The notes below the pieces were generated by a model that made no database searches, was not told the DNA's origin, and saw only the letters and a program-made list of their open reading frames with translations. This document shows positions 25,471 through 33,403 of a stretch of DNA of 64,000 nucleotides, piece by piece; within the stretch, counting starts at the first letter, position 1; each line of letters opens with the position of its first letter. The DNA is from an uncultured Lachnospiraceae bacterium. Lineage in GTDB: Bacteria; Bacillota; Clostridia; Lachnospirales; Lachnospiraceae. A program made the translations under genes and the position numbers. The stretch is from NCBI GenBank assembly GCA_910577175.1, contig CAJTLU010000005.1, positions 124,001-188,000 of the forward strand. The letters are read 5' to 3'.

Positions 25471-26559
25471 CTAAAATTCCATATTTTCCATGTATTTCAT
25501 ATATTTTACCACCATTAACGCCATCTTAAACGTTATCGCATCCTCAAAAATGCGGAGGTCAAGATTCGTCATCTTCTGCAGCTTATCCAGGCGGTACACC
25601 AGTGTATTCCGGTGAATATAAAGCTGACGTGACGTTTCTGAAACATTCAGATTATTTTCAAAAAACTTATTGATGGTAACAATCGTTTCCTCGTCAAAGT
25701 CGTCCGGTGACTTGCCGTCAAAAATCTCCCGGATAAACACCTTGCACATCGGCATCGGAAGCTGGTACACCAGTCTGCCGATTCCAAGATTCGAGTAAGC
25801 CACGACATTGCGGTCACTGTAAAAAATCTTACCGACCTCCAGTGCCATCTTTGCCTCCTTATACGAGCGGGACACGTCCTTTATTTCATTGACAATCGTC
25901 CCGAAAGATATGTTCACTCTTGTCATTGCCTCGGTATTTAAGGTATCTAAAAGCACCTTTGCCGTCTTCATCAGACTGTCATAATCCTCGTTTACCTTCA
26001 ACTCTTTGACAAGAATAATATTCCTCTCATCCACCGCAGTAATAAAATCGCGGCTCTTCCCTGCAAAAAGGCTCCGCACCGTCTCCAGTGCATTCATATC
26101 CTTTTCCTGCTTTGTCTCAATTAAAAACGCAGCGCGGCGCGCATCGGCTTCGATGTGCAGCTTCTTTGCAAGATTGTAAATATCCACAAGAAGAAGATTG
26201 TCCAGCAAAAGATTCTTAATAAAATTATCCTTATCGTAGCGTTCCTTATAGGCGACAATCAGATTCTGAATCTGGAATGCCGTCATTTTCCCTATCATAT
26301 AGACATCATCCGTATCCCCTTTTGCCAAAATGACAAACTCCAGATGGCTGTCGTCATACACCTTAAAAAACTGATATCCGGCTAATGCCTGACTGTCAGC
26401 CGGAGATTCCACAAAAGCAAGCACCGCCTCAGTACTCTCCAACCCCGGAAGAAGCGTTGCCGCCAAAATCTCACCATCAGCCCCTAATACGCACAAATCC
26501 ACCCTTGTAATCGCTTTCAGCCCGTCAATTGTGCTCTGTAACACCTGATTTGAAATCAT
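25471..26559 (-). CDS. PucR/CdaR-type helix-turn-helix regulator
   Basis: A 362-residue regulator. The N-terminal part is a sensor-like domain similar to those of sugar-diacid regulators (ISNQVLQSTIDGLKAIT); a middle region (about 130-270) is GGDEF-like without catalytic residues. The C-terminal PucR-type helix-turn-helix (about 300-355) has NVSETSRQLYIHRNTLVYRL. The start at 26559 has AAGGAGGAG just upstream. It is monocistronic, upstream of ftsE on the same strand but separated by a hairpin near 25430. The ligand and targets are unknown; sugar diacids are only a family-level guess. Confidence 0.82.
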   Translation of the reverse strand: MISNQVLQSTIDGLKAITRVDLCVLGADGEILAATLLPGLESTEAVLAFVESPADSQALAGYQFFKVYDDSHLEFVILAKGDTDDVYMIGKMTAFQIQNLIVAYKERYDKDNFIKNLLLDNLLLVDIYNLAKKLHIEADARRAAFLIETKQEKDMNALETVRSLFAGKSRDFITAVDERNIILVKELKVNEDYDSLMKTAKVLLDTLNTEAMTRVNISFGTIVNEIKDVSRSYKEAKMALEVGKIFYSDRNVVAYSNLGIGRLVYQLPMPMCKVFIREIFDGKSPDDFDEETIVTINKFFENNLNVSETSRQLYIHRNTLVYRLDKLQKMTNLDLRIFEDAITFKMALMVVKYMKYMENMEF

Positions 26560-26789
26560 AACTCCTCCTTCACAAGTAAAAAACACTCTTCCACATTATC
26601 AGTTTATCATTCGCCCCATAAAAAGTCAACCGACCCATTCCTAAATAATTTCTTAAAACCTCACACATCCGGACATCCTGACAGCACATAGAGAACCCCG
26701 GCGCAGCGTTGCACATGCAAAATCAGATGGCACGCAGGCTTTGGAGCATGGGATAGCATGCAAACTTCCGGAGGTTAAGAACAACTATG

Positions 26790-26818
26790 TTGAACACCCG
26801 GAGCTGCTATGCTATAAT
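26790..26818 (+). promoter_or_regulatory. Promoter of the TfoX-C gene
   Basis: TTGAAC (26790-26795) and TATAAT (26813-26818) separated by 17 nt. The start codon follows 28 nt later with AGGAGGT at good spacing. Confidence 0.65.
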
Positions 26819-26846
26819 AACTGTGACAAAGGTCAGGAGGTAAGCT

Positions 26847-27104
26847 ATGGCAGAATTAACTTCTATGAAGAATATTGGAAAAGAACTGGAAAGAAAACTG
26901 AACGCTATCGGCATTGATTCCTCCGAAAAGCTGATTACATCAGGCGCCAAGCAGACTTTCTTAAGCTTAAAGGAGCGTTATCCGCAGGTCTGCCTCGTAC
27001 ATTTATATGCACTAGAAGGCGCAATTTCTAATATCGAATTTAACGAACTTCCGGAAAGCAAGAAACAAGAATTAAAAGAATTTAGCGACTTTTTAAAGAA
27101 ATAA
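26847..27104 (+). CDS. TfoX C-terminal-domain protein
   Basis: An 85-residue protein made only of the TfoX C-terminal fold, a helix-hairpin-helix-like bundle: MKNIGKELERKLNAIGID, then a Leu-rich region and a charged end. In Proteobacteria this domain is the C-terminal half of the competence regulator TfoX/Sxy; stand-alone versions are common in Firmicutes and their function is not established. It has its own promoter and a strong ribosome binding site, so it is expressed as a single gene. The downstream 245 nt hold no convincing gene apart from a short remnant frame. Confidence 0.8.
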   Translation: MAELTSMKNIGKELERKLNAIGIDSSEKLITSGAKQTFLSLKERYPQVCLVHLYALEGAISNIEFNELPESKKQELKEFSDFLKK

Positions 27105-27211
27105 TGCGGGCAGAACCAATCTCCCCGGTCTGCTTAGTGAAATAACCTTTCCTATGGCTGTTTCACTAAGCAAAGCGGTTCCGGACGCGCCGGATTCTTA
27201 AGCCTTTTCAG

Positions 27212-27328
27212 CTACAGCTCCCCTTTTGCAAAGAGGTTATCCTTTCCCATGCCGCACACAAATGGATTGGAATCATAGCGGTGACAAAACTCAAGAAAAT
27301 CAGAACGCTGCTCTGTTTTCAACGGCAT
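27212..27328 (-). pseudogene. Short remnant frame beyond the truncated methyltransferase
   Basis: A 38-codon ATG frame with no good ribosome binding site reads as plausible protein (FLEFCHRYDSNPFVCGMGKD). It begins 22 nt after the truncated methyltransferase ends. It may be the start of a lost neighbour whose remainder was deleted. Confidence is low. Confidence 0.22.
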
Positions 27329-27349
27329 CCCTATTAAAGCGAAATGCCT

Positions 27350-27811
27350 CTATCGCACCTGCTCCTGATTCGGATAGGTATACGAGATTGGCACATCAAA
27401 GGACATCACCAGGTCGTGGGACTTGTCCCCGAACTCCTGCAAATCCTCCAGCGCGCCCTTAACAAATGTAATTTTATCAAGAACGCCCTCCTTGTGTGCC
27501 AGTTCCTTCGCCTTGTCTATCATCGGCTGTGAAATATCAAAATGCGTCACTTTACAGCCATGCCTTGCAAGCAAAATGGAAAATCTCCCGCAGCCTGCAC
27601 CACCGTCGAATACAGTCTCTATCCCGTCAAGGCTGGAAAGCAGCTCCTTTTCAATATGGCTTTTCTGTATGATGTCATCTATAAACATCTCTTCGCGCCT
27701 GCTTTCCTGCTCTCCCTTATCCGGCAGATTCCACATCCGCTCGGATATCTTTCTGCTATAGTCTGCCACAAATTCCGGGCCACGGATACCCTGTGCTTTT
27801 TTATAAAAAAA
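27350..27811 (-). pseudogene. SAM-dependent methyltransferase, truncated at both ends
   Basis: Family-like sequence begins at about 27811 (FFYKKAQGIRGPEFVADYSR) without a start codon. It runs through SAM motif I VFDGGAGCGRFSILLA, the acidic loop THFDISQPMID and motif IV LVMSFDVPISYTYPN, then stops at VR. A class I methyltransferase needs about 80-100 more residues after that point. The upstream frame is open only because it runs antisense-like through the 3' end of the CD3324-like gene, including its terminator. The first usable ATG (27736) would remove the N-terminal helix. I therefore call it a decayed gene. Expression would be further limited by the terminator just upstream. Confidence 0.7.
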
Positions 27812-27847
27812 TATGCGCCGTTGCACAGCAAGGAAATCCGCACTTTG

Positions 27848-27878
27848 AAAAAAGTAGCTGTGCTTATCGCACAGCCAC
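27848..27878 (-). terminator. Terminator overlapping the end of the CD3324-like gene
   Basis: On the minus strand GTGGCTGTGC-GATAA-GCACAGCTAC is followed by TTTTTT. The loop contains the TAA stop codon of the 27864-28157 gene, so the stem doubles as coding sequence. Confidence 0.85.
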
Positions 27879-28157
27879 TGTGTCTTTTGCTTGTTTTTCC
27901 CGTCTGACAATACGCCGTATGCTTTTTTCGGATAAATACCACCGTTCCGCCAGCTCGCCAACCGTCGCGCCGGACAAATAACTTTCGTAAATCAACTGGT
28001 TCCGGCTCTGCAGCTCGCATTTGTAGGTAGTTTTAGCTCCCCACTTCTGCCTGCTCCCCTGCTTTCTCGGAATATACAGATTCACTCCGTCAACATACTG
28101 CTGTATCAGTTCAATTACCTCCCCCGGCAAAATCTCTTCTGCTCTTCTATAGCTCAT
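27864..28157 (-). CDS. CD3324-type small helix-turn-helix protein
   Basis: A 97-residue protein. The N-terminal half (RRAEEILPGEVIELIQQYVDG, then VNLYIPRK) matches a family of small clostridial proteins related to the Mor transcription activator fold. The C-terminal half carries a helix-turn-helix: GATVGELAERWYLSEKSIRRIV. It is probably a DNA-binding regulator; its target is unknown. AGGAGG lies before the ATG and a terminator overlaps its stop, so it is a compact single gene. Confidence 0.75.
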   Translation of the reverse strand: MSYRRAEEILPGEVIELIQQYVDGVNLYIPRKQGSRQKWGAKTTYKCELQSRNQLIYESYLSGATVGELAERWYLSEKSIRRIVRREKQAKDTVAVR

Positions 28158-28311
28158 ATCTGCCTCCTAAATTTATATTCTTCAGGATGCGCTATGGCTA
28201 TAACAATTTACTTTGATTGCAATAGCCAGCGCTATGCAAACATAACATATCTTCTCATATGTAAGCCCCCTTTCCAGTGCTTCCTTTATAGCTTCCTCTT
28301 CAAATCCCGGT

Positions 28312-28938
28312 TCATTTACCGGAGCGCCTTATTGCAGTAATATATGTATTCCGGTAAAGCGGCATTTTCAAACCTGCGGTATTCCACAGCCTTTTAAACT
28401 CTTCTGTCGTTACCTTCCTGTTATAATATTCTTCCTCGCAATTCACGAGCTCGCGGAAAGACTCCGCAATAAAAATGTGTGTTTCATCATATCCGATAAC
28501 CGGAACATAATGCAGCCAGTTTTTGCCCGCCCAGGTCCGCAGCAGTACAATCACAGGATTCCCCTTTGCGACCTCACGCTTCAACGCGCTTAGCGTCCCG
28601 GCACAATACCTTATACGAAAACCGTACCCGGAAAGGAGCTTCTGTATTCCTGACGGATACACGGTCCCGTCCCTCCTTTTGCCCGGTATCCTCTCATATA
28701 GGCTGGTTCCGTTCTCCTCTATCCCCCAATGCCTTAAAACATACGCTGACGAAAATGCAGCGCACTCATTCCCATTCTGAAAATCCATTCTGTTTTCTCT
28801 GGTAATGATGAACTGCTTTACGCGGCAGCCAAAAGAAAACCGGAAATGCAAGGCGCCCATTAAGACAATATCGATAATGGTAATAATGATAAAGGTATTG
28901 ATCAGATAGATAAGCGGTAATAACAAATATAATTTCAT
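28312..28938 (-). CDS. Membrane-anchored C39-like cysteine peptidase
   Basis: A 208-residue protein with one N-terminal membrane helix (YLLLPLIYLINTFIIITIID) followed by a papain-like C39_2 domain. The catalytic Cys is in NGNECAAFSSAYVLRHWG and the His in NWLHYVPVIGYD. The third residue, usually Asp in a YDP-type motif, falls in FIAESF and is less clear. C39 peptidases cut double-glycine leaders of bacteriocins or act on small peptides; this one is not fused to an ABC transporter. The start at 28938 has AGGAG upstream and removes a short, less likely extension. It is monocistronic. Confidence 0.75.
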   Translation of the reverse strand: MKLYLLLPLIYLINTFIIITIIDIVLMGALHFRFSFGCRVKQFIITRENRMDFQNGNECAAFSSAYVLRHWGIEENGTSLYERIPGKRRDGTVYPSGIQKLLSGYGFRIRYCAGTLSALKREVAKGNPVIVLLRTWAGKNWLHYVPVIGYDETHIFIAESFRELVNCEEEYYNRKVTTEEFKRLWNTAGLKMPLYRNTYITAIRRSGK

Positions 28939-29024
28939 TGCAGTCTCTCCTCGGTTCATTCTCCAGTCATCTGCTCTAAAATTCCTGTAATTATTATACC
29001 ATAAAATCCGATTTTTTTCAAGAC

Positions 29025-29053
29025 TTGTAAACCTCCCGGGCGGGGTCTATAAT
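29025..29053 (+). promoter_or_regulatory. Promoter of the uncharacterised two-gene cassette
   Basis: TTGTAA (29025-29030) and TATAAT (29048-29053) with a 17-nt spacer that contains the palindromic CCTCCCGGGCGGGG region, a possible operator. Confidence 0.6.
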
Positions 29054-29078
29054 CAGCTTACTAAGGGAGGTATCGCTT

Positions 29079-29612
29079 ATGGATGAGAAAAACTGGTTAG
29101 AGGCAATGACAGAGCAGACACAGATAGCGCAGGTGCTTGAAACAAACCGGTACACGGAAAAATATGGCCTTATTCTGCGTCAGGAGGACGCAGAGCTTTT
29201 GGCAAGAGAGCGTGTTTCTGTTTTAAAAAAGGAGCAGAGAGCCGAGTTCGGGCAGGGCATACTGCCTGAGCTGATTTACATGTTCTGCGATTCTGCCTAT
29301 ATCACGCAAGATACTTATTGTGAATCATTGCTTCGTCTTCAGGAAATTTTTTATCTCTATAAGAATGAAATGCTGGATGAAATTACGGATAAGGAACTGC
29401 TGGAATTTATGAAGGAGCAGTTTGAAACGATATGCTATGGGGATTTTGATTATCTGGAGGGGACCTGTCTGGACATCTTTGCGCAGGCCATCCGTGCCGG
29501 ATACTCCGGTTATACCGCTTCCGGCGGCACGGGGGAGTTTGAACAGTTTGATATTGTAACACGCTGGGACAGGGGGCTGTATCTGGCTGCCCTGAATAAT
29601 TTTCTGAGCTGA
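29079..29612 (+). CDS. Uncharacterised protein, first gene of a two-gene cassette
   Basis: A 177-residue acidic, soluble, mostly helical protein with no signal peptide. I recall similar clostridial proteins filed under a domain of unknown function (DUF6323), but this is from memory. Visible features: a repeated Glu/Gln-rich N-terminal helix, QEDAELLARERVSVL, a Leu/Tyr-rich middle and a C-terminal segment YSGYTASGGTGEFEQFD. AGGGAGG lies before the ATG and a promoter lies directly upstream. The next gene begins 15 nt after its stop, so the two proteins are likely made together and may form a complex. The function is unknown. Confidence 0.65.
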   Translation: MDEKNWLEAMTEQTQIAQVLETNRYTEKYGLILRQEDAELLARERVSVLKKEQRAEFGQGILPELIYMFCDSAYITQDTYCESLLRLQEIFYLYKNEMLDEITDKELLEFMKEQFETICYGDFDYLEGTCLDIFAQAIRAGYSGYTASGGTGEFEQFDIVTRWDRGLYLAALNNFLS

Positions 29613-29627
29613 ATGGAGGTGTCCGCA

Positions 29628-30473
29628 ATGGAATATTTTGATTATCCGCCGGAAGAGCTTCTTCCTATTGTAGCGGAGCTTGCCGCCCGATATACCAGCT
29701 ATGAGCATTCCTCCATTCCATATGAGAAAGCCCGGATGCTGATGGAAGCAGTTCTGTACTGTATCAACGAATTTGCAGGCCTGCAGGAAAGTCTCCCCCT
29801 GGCAAATCATGTTTCCGCAAAGGACGCCTACCGGCGCGGGCATGATATTGTACTGGGTAAGGCAAAAAAACTGCATGAGCTTTATCATACGCTTCTTCCG
29901 GAGTTTCAGGATTATGGCTCCGCATGCCTGCGGGATACCGTTATAAGGGGAATCCCTTTGTTTCTCTCACGCTATGATATCAACTATGCCCCGCAGGAAA
30001 CCCTGCTGACACTGGATTATCCTGTTCTGAAGGACATCAGTTCCTTGTCCGGTGTCGATGCCGTTTTAGCGTATATGGAATGTATTTCTCTGGAGCAGCA
30101 GTTCCTGAAAAAGCTGGACTATGGCTATCTTACCGGTCTCCTCCGGAGATACCATGAGGAGTATGAACTATTAGTGGAAAACCTCTGCCCTGTTGTGCTG
30201 CAGAATCTGTTCGGATACAGGCTTTCAGGCAAAACGCCCATAAGCGGAGGATTTGACAAGGACAACTATGAAGCGCTCAGACGTCTCCTGTCAGGAAAGT
30301 CCGAAAAAGAGCTTGCAGCTTCTCTTGCGGAAACCCTGCGGCTTATCACCGAACACTGCGATGACAGCGACGGCTCCCTTCTGCACTATCTGGAATACGC
30401 GGTTCCCGACATCACAACAAGGCTCCGGTACAGCCTGAAAAATCATTGCCTGGATAAAATTTTCTGTTTTTAA
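29628..30473 (+). CDS. Uncharacterised helical protein, second gene of the cassette
   Basis: A 281-residue soluble, helix-rich protein, possibly related to the family filed as DUF6179 (memory only; those proteins are usually longer). It begins YFDYPPEELLPIVAELAARY and contains YRRGHDIVLGKAKKLHELY and a C-terminal region with DSDGSLLHYLEYAVPDIT. No catalytic motif, metal site or membrane segment is evident. The start at 29628 is preferred because TGGAGGTG lies 8 nt upstream; an in-frame ATG at 29613 lies within that site. It follows the 29079 gene in one transcript. The function is unknown. Confidence 0.65.
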   Translation: MEYFDYPPEELLPIVAELAARYTSYEHSSIPYEKARMLMEAVLYCINEFAGLQESLPLANHVSAKDAYRRGHDIVLGKAKKLHELYHTLLPEFQDYGSACLRDTVIRGIPLFLSRYDINYAPQETLLTLDYPVLKDISSLSGVDAVLAYMECISLEQQFLKKLDYGYLTGLLRRYHEEYELLVENLCPVVLQNLFGYRLSGKTPISGGFDKDNYEALRRLLSGKSEKELAASLAETLRLITEHCDDSDGSLLHYLEYAVPDITTRLRYSLKNHCLDKIFCF

Positions 30474-30627
30474 GTCCGGAATTGTAAAACCCTTGACCTA
30501 TTCCGGTATTATACTATAACCAAAACTATCATAGCCTATATCCGCCGACGGTCCCTACGCATCCGGAGCCTGCGCTCCTGCAATTAAAGCAGCGCTGCGG
30601 GACGCGTCGTGCCGGACATGTGCGCTG

Positions 30628-31188
30628 TTATTCACATAGAAGCTCTTTCGCCAGCTTTGTATATTTCGCAACGAGTTCTGTTTTTTCCATCGTATATTTG
30701 TCCCTGTTATGCTCATATCTTTTCCATAGGGCTAACTTCAAACTTTCATACTCCTCTGCTGCCTCAGGATGTGCATTTAAGTAATCCCTGAAGTAAATTT
30801 CATCATTATCATTCATCAAATGCAGGTGAATATGGAAAACCCTTTCTGCAAACCCTTCCTCCGTATATCCCTTATTAAACGAAATCCTGTTTCCGCTGTC
30901 AGACATGCAGATATATCCACCTGCAGCCAGCTGCTCTTTTCCCATTTTAAGCGCGGCAGCATCCGGCACCTCAATCAATATATCGATGATTGGTTTTGCC
31001 CATATCCCCCGGATAGCGGTGCTGCCAATATGATTTATCCGAAACTCCAACGTAGCAGGCAGGATATTTTTTAGCGTATCTCTTTCCTCCTCATACCATT
31101 GGCCCCAGCACTCCTGATGCTCCGTCAGATAAATGGGGAATAGCTCCCACAGCTCTTCTAAACTCATTTCCGAAAGACTTTTCGCCAT
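30628..31188 (-). CDS. GrpB family protein (nucleotidyltransferase fold)
   Basis: A 186-residue cytoplasmic protein of the GrpB/UPF0157 family. The core has LEFRINHIGSTAIRGIWAKPIIDILIEV, split here as a GST(A)xxG...KPxIDI signature typical of the nucleotidyltransferase superfamily, and a conserved His stretch FHIHLHLMN, followed by an FRDYLNAHPEAAEEYESLK helix. The enzymatic role is not established for the family. The full expected length is present. It is monocistronic. Confidence 0.85.
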   Translation of the reverse strand: MAKSLSEMSLEELWELFPIYLTEHQECWGQWYEEERDTLKNILPATLEFRINHIGSTAIRGIWAKPIIDILIEVPDAAALKMGKEQLAAGGYICMSDSGNRISFNKGYTEEGFAERVFHIHLHLMNDNDEIYFRDYLNAHPEAAEEYESLKLALWKRYEHNRDKYTMEKTELVAKYTKLAKELLCE

Positions 31189-31341
31189 ATTGCGCTATCT
31201 CCTCCATATCCGTGTTTTTCTGACATCTCACCCCGGTTTCATTCTAACAGATTACCTTTTATCGTACAATACATCCGTTTTCTTTTCTTGCTGATTTCAG
31301 CAAATGGCGCATGACATAAAGATGTACAAGGCAGTGAGTGG

Positions 31342-31424
31342 CTCCGCATTTTGCGTCCCCCCTTATGTCCCAAAGACTGTGCAACAGTCTCCGGGACTTT
31401 ATGCGGTTGCTAAAAAATGCGGAG
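31342..31424. repeat. Nested stem-loop element upstream of the sigma factor
   Basis: The outer arms CTCCGCATTTT (31342-31352) and AAAATGCGGAG (31414-31424) are perfect 11-bp inverted repeats. Inside them GTCCC-AA-AGACTG-TGCAA-CAGTCT-CC-GGGAC forms a second interrupted stem. Such nested pairing over about 83 nt suggests a structured RNA or a small palindromic mobile element. It lies in the 31189-31649 gene-free stretch. The remainder of that stretch is AT-rich, contains a TATAAT at about 31534 with a weak TTCAAG 16 nt upstream that may drive the sigma gene, and no credible gene. Confidence 0.65.
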
Positions 31425-31649
31425 ACTTAAGTTATCAGAACTTGTAATCATGGGGAAAATAAGATAAAATAATGTAATGAATAAAATAAATTTAACTTTC
31501 TTAAATTCAGTGACTTCAAGGGTTAGCAACAAATTTTATAATAGTCTGTAATAATTATTGAATATCCGCAAACGGGAAGATTAACAATTTATTTTTTTCT
31601 GTCACACAAACGCCGCACGGTTGTCTAATAAAACAGGAGGTGTAAATCA

Positions 31650-32501
31650 ATGTATAAAGAAACAAACGAAGAAGAACGTGTCTTGCTTGCGCAGGCCACT
31701 GCAGGGGATAAGAAATCCCTTGAAACGATTCTGACCGGCATACAGGACATGGTATTCAATCTTTCCCTGCGTATGCTCGGCAGCTTTGCGGACGCAGAGG
31801 ACGCCGCGCAGGAGATTTTGCTGAAGGTAATCACCCATCTTTCCTCTTTCCGTGGGGAAAGCGCTTTTTCCACCTGGGTATTCCGCATCGCTGTCAACCA
31901 TTTGAAAAACTATAAAAAGCATATGTTTGCCAGTCATCCGCTGAGTTTTGAATTTTACGGGAATGACATAGAAACTGCGGACATGGCAAATATTCCCGAC
32001 CTGTCACAGGATGTAGAACGGTCAGTTCTCGCAGAAGAACTGAAAATGTCCTGTACCAATGTTATGCTGCAGTGTCTTGACCCGGAGAGCCGCTGTATCT
32101 TTATACTGGGGACTATGTTCCGGGTTGACAGCCGCATTGCCGGAGATATTCTGGATATTACACCGGAAGCATACCGGCAGAGGCTTTCCCGCATCCGCAA
32201 AAAGATGGCTGACTTTCTCGGGCAATATTGTGGAGAATACGGCAATGGCAGATGCAGGTGCAGTGACAGAATCGACTATGCCATCCAGAACCATCGGCTG
32301 CAGCCTGCACAATTAGACTATACTGCTGCTTCCGAAATCAGCGGGCAGGTCATTTCACAGGTAAAGGAAGCGATGGAGGAAATCGACGATTTATCACAGC
32401 AGTTTGCCTTCTGCAAAACATATCAGACACCGGAGCACCTGAAACAGCTGATAAAAGACTTTTTAGCCTCTGCTCCGGCTGCCGTAGTGAAAAACTCATA
32501 A
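31650..32501 (+). CDS. ECF-like RNA polymerase sigma factor with Cys motif and C-terminal extension
   Basis: A 283-residue sigma-70-family factor. Region 2 (about 25-95) has LSLRMLGSFADAEDAAQEIL and STWVFRIAVNHLKNYKK; region 4 (about 140-190) has IAGDILDITPEAYRQRLSRIRKK. Immediately after region 4 a cysteine cluster (CGEYGNGRCRC) could bind zinc or sense redox state, followed by about 75 further residues. No anti-sigma gene is adjacent, so regulation may lie in this extension. AGGAGGTG precedes the ATG. A DUF2461 gene follows after 13 nt and is probably co-transcribed. Confidence 0.85.
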   Translation: MYKETNEEERVLLAQATAGDKKSLETILTGIQDMVFNLSLRMLGSFADAEDAAQEILLKVITHLSSFRGESAFSTWVFRIAVNHLKNYKKHMFASHPLSFEFYGNDIETADMANIPDLSQDVERSVLAEELKMSCTNVMLQCLDPESRCIFILGTMFRVDSRIAGDILDITPEAYRQRLSRIRKKMADFLGQYCGEYGNGRCRCSDRIDYAIQNHRLQPAQLDYTAASEISGQVISQVKEAMEEIDDLSQQFAFCKTYQTPEHLKQLIKDFLASAPAAVVKNS

Positions 32502-32514
32502 GGAGGAATGTAAC

Positions 32515-33198
32515 ATGGATACAACACCGATTTTGAACTATTTATCAGAGCTTAGCCAAAATAACAGCCGGGAATGGTACCACGCCCATAAAGAAGATTA
32601 TAAAAGCGCAAATGCCCGGTTTGAGGAGTTGCTGCAGGAATTGATTCTTAGCATCGGAAGCTTTGACCCCAGCGTGATACACAACGCCCCGAAAGACCTT
32701 ACCTTTAAGCTTGTACGCGACACGCGTTTCAGTCACGACAAGTCGCCTTACAACCCTGCCTTCCGCGCGCATATTTCTTCTATGGGGAAGCTTCCGGTTC
32801 CAGTGGGCTATTATATTATGATAAAGCCTGGAAACCAGTCGTTCCTTGGCGGCGGCCTGTTTGCGGATATGTTTAAGGAAGCAACCTCCATGGTGCGGGA
32901 TTACATTGTCTCTCATCCCGATGAATGGGACAAGCTGATTCACTCGCCGGAATTTACAACATACTTTACCGTCAAAGGCACTGCATTAAAAAATGTACCG
33001 GGTGGCTACGAAAAGGAGCATCCGCAGGCAGAATATCTGAAATTCAAAAGCTGGTATCTGGAATATCCGGTTAGTGATGAAGCGCTGCAGAATGGGGAGA
33101 AATTTCTTGCAGAAGCGCAGAAGGTATTTAAAGCCATGAAGCCCTTTAATGACTATCTGAACAAAGCGCTTGCAGGCTTTCAGATGCCGGAACGCTAA
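32515..33198 (+). CDS. DUF2461 family protein
   Basis: A 227-residue cytoplasmic protein of the DUF2461/TIGR02453 family. Conserved features are LSELSQNNSREWYHAHK at the N-terminus, KLVRDTRFSHDKSPYNPAFRAHIS in the middle (here read as RDxRFS.DKSPY), and GGGLFADMF. The family is widespread but has no established function. It lies 13 nt downstream of the sigma factor with AAGGAGG before the ATG, so it is likely expressed with it; a stress-linked role is a guess. Confidence 0.85.
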   Translation: MDTTPILNYLSELSQNNSREWYHAHKEDYKSANARFEELLQELILSIGSFDPSVIHNAPKDLTFKLVRDTRFSHDKSPYNPAFRAHISSMGKLPVPVGYYIMIKPGNQSFLGGGLFADMFKEATSMVRDYIVSHPDEWDKLIHSPEFTTYFTVKGTALKNVPGGYEKEHPQAEYLKFKSWYLEYPVSDEALQNGEKFLAEAQKVFKAMKPFNDYLNKALAGFQMPER

Positions 33199-33403
33199 AA
33201 TGCGGCACTAAAAAGTAAAAAAGAAACAGAGGGTAACTCCGGAAGCCTCTCCTATGATGCAATGCCTCAGAAACGTCTGTGGCGTTCTTTCCGCCCTGCA
33301 TGTACAGGACGCGGTTACGTTCATAAGAGTCCGGCTTCGGGAATACCCTCTGCTTCTTTTTCCATGGCTGCCTTTATGCAGCAATCCCGTCAGGTTTTAT
33401 AAA

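Noticed and set aside
26587..26789. Possible small RNA gene between the PucR-like and TfoX-C genes
   Set aside because: Some GC-rich inverted sequence is present, but no promoter-terminator pair encloses it and no second copy was noticed.
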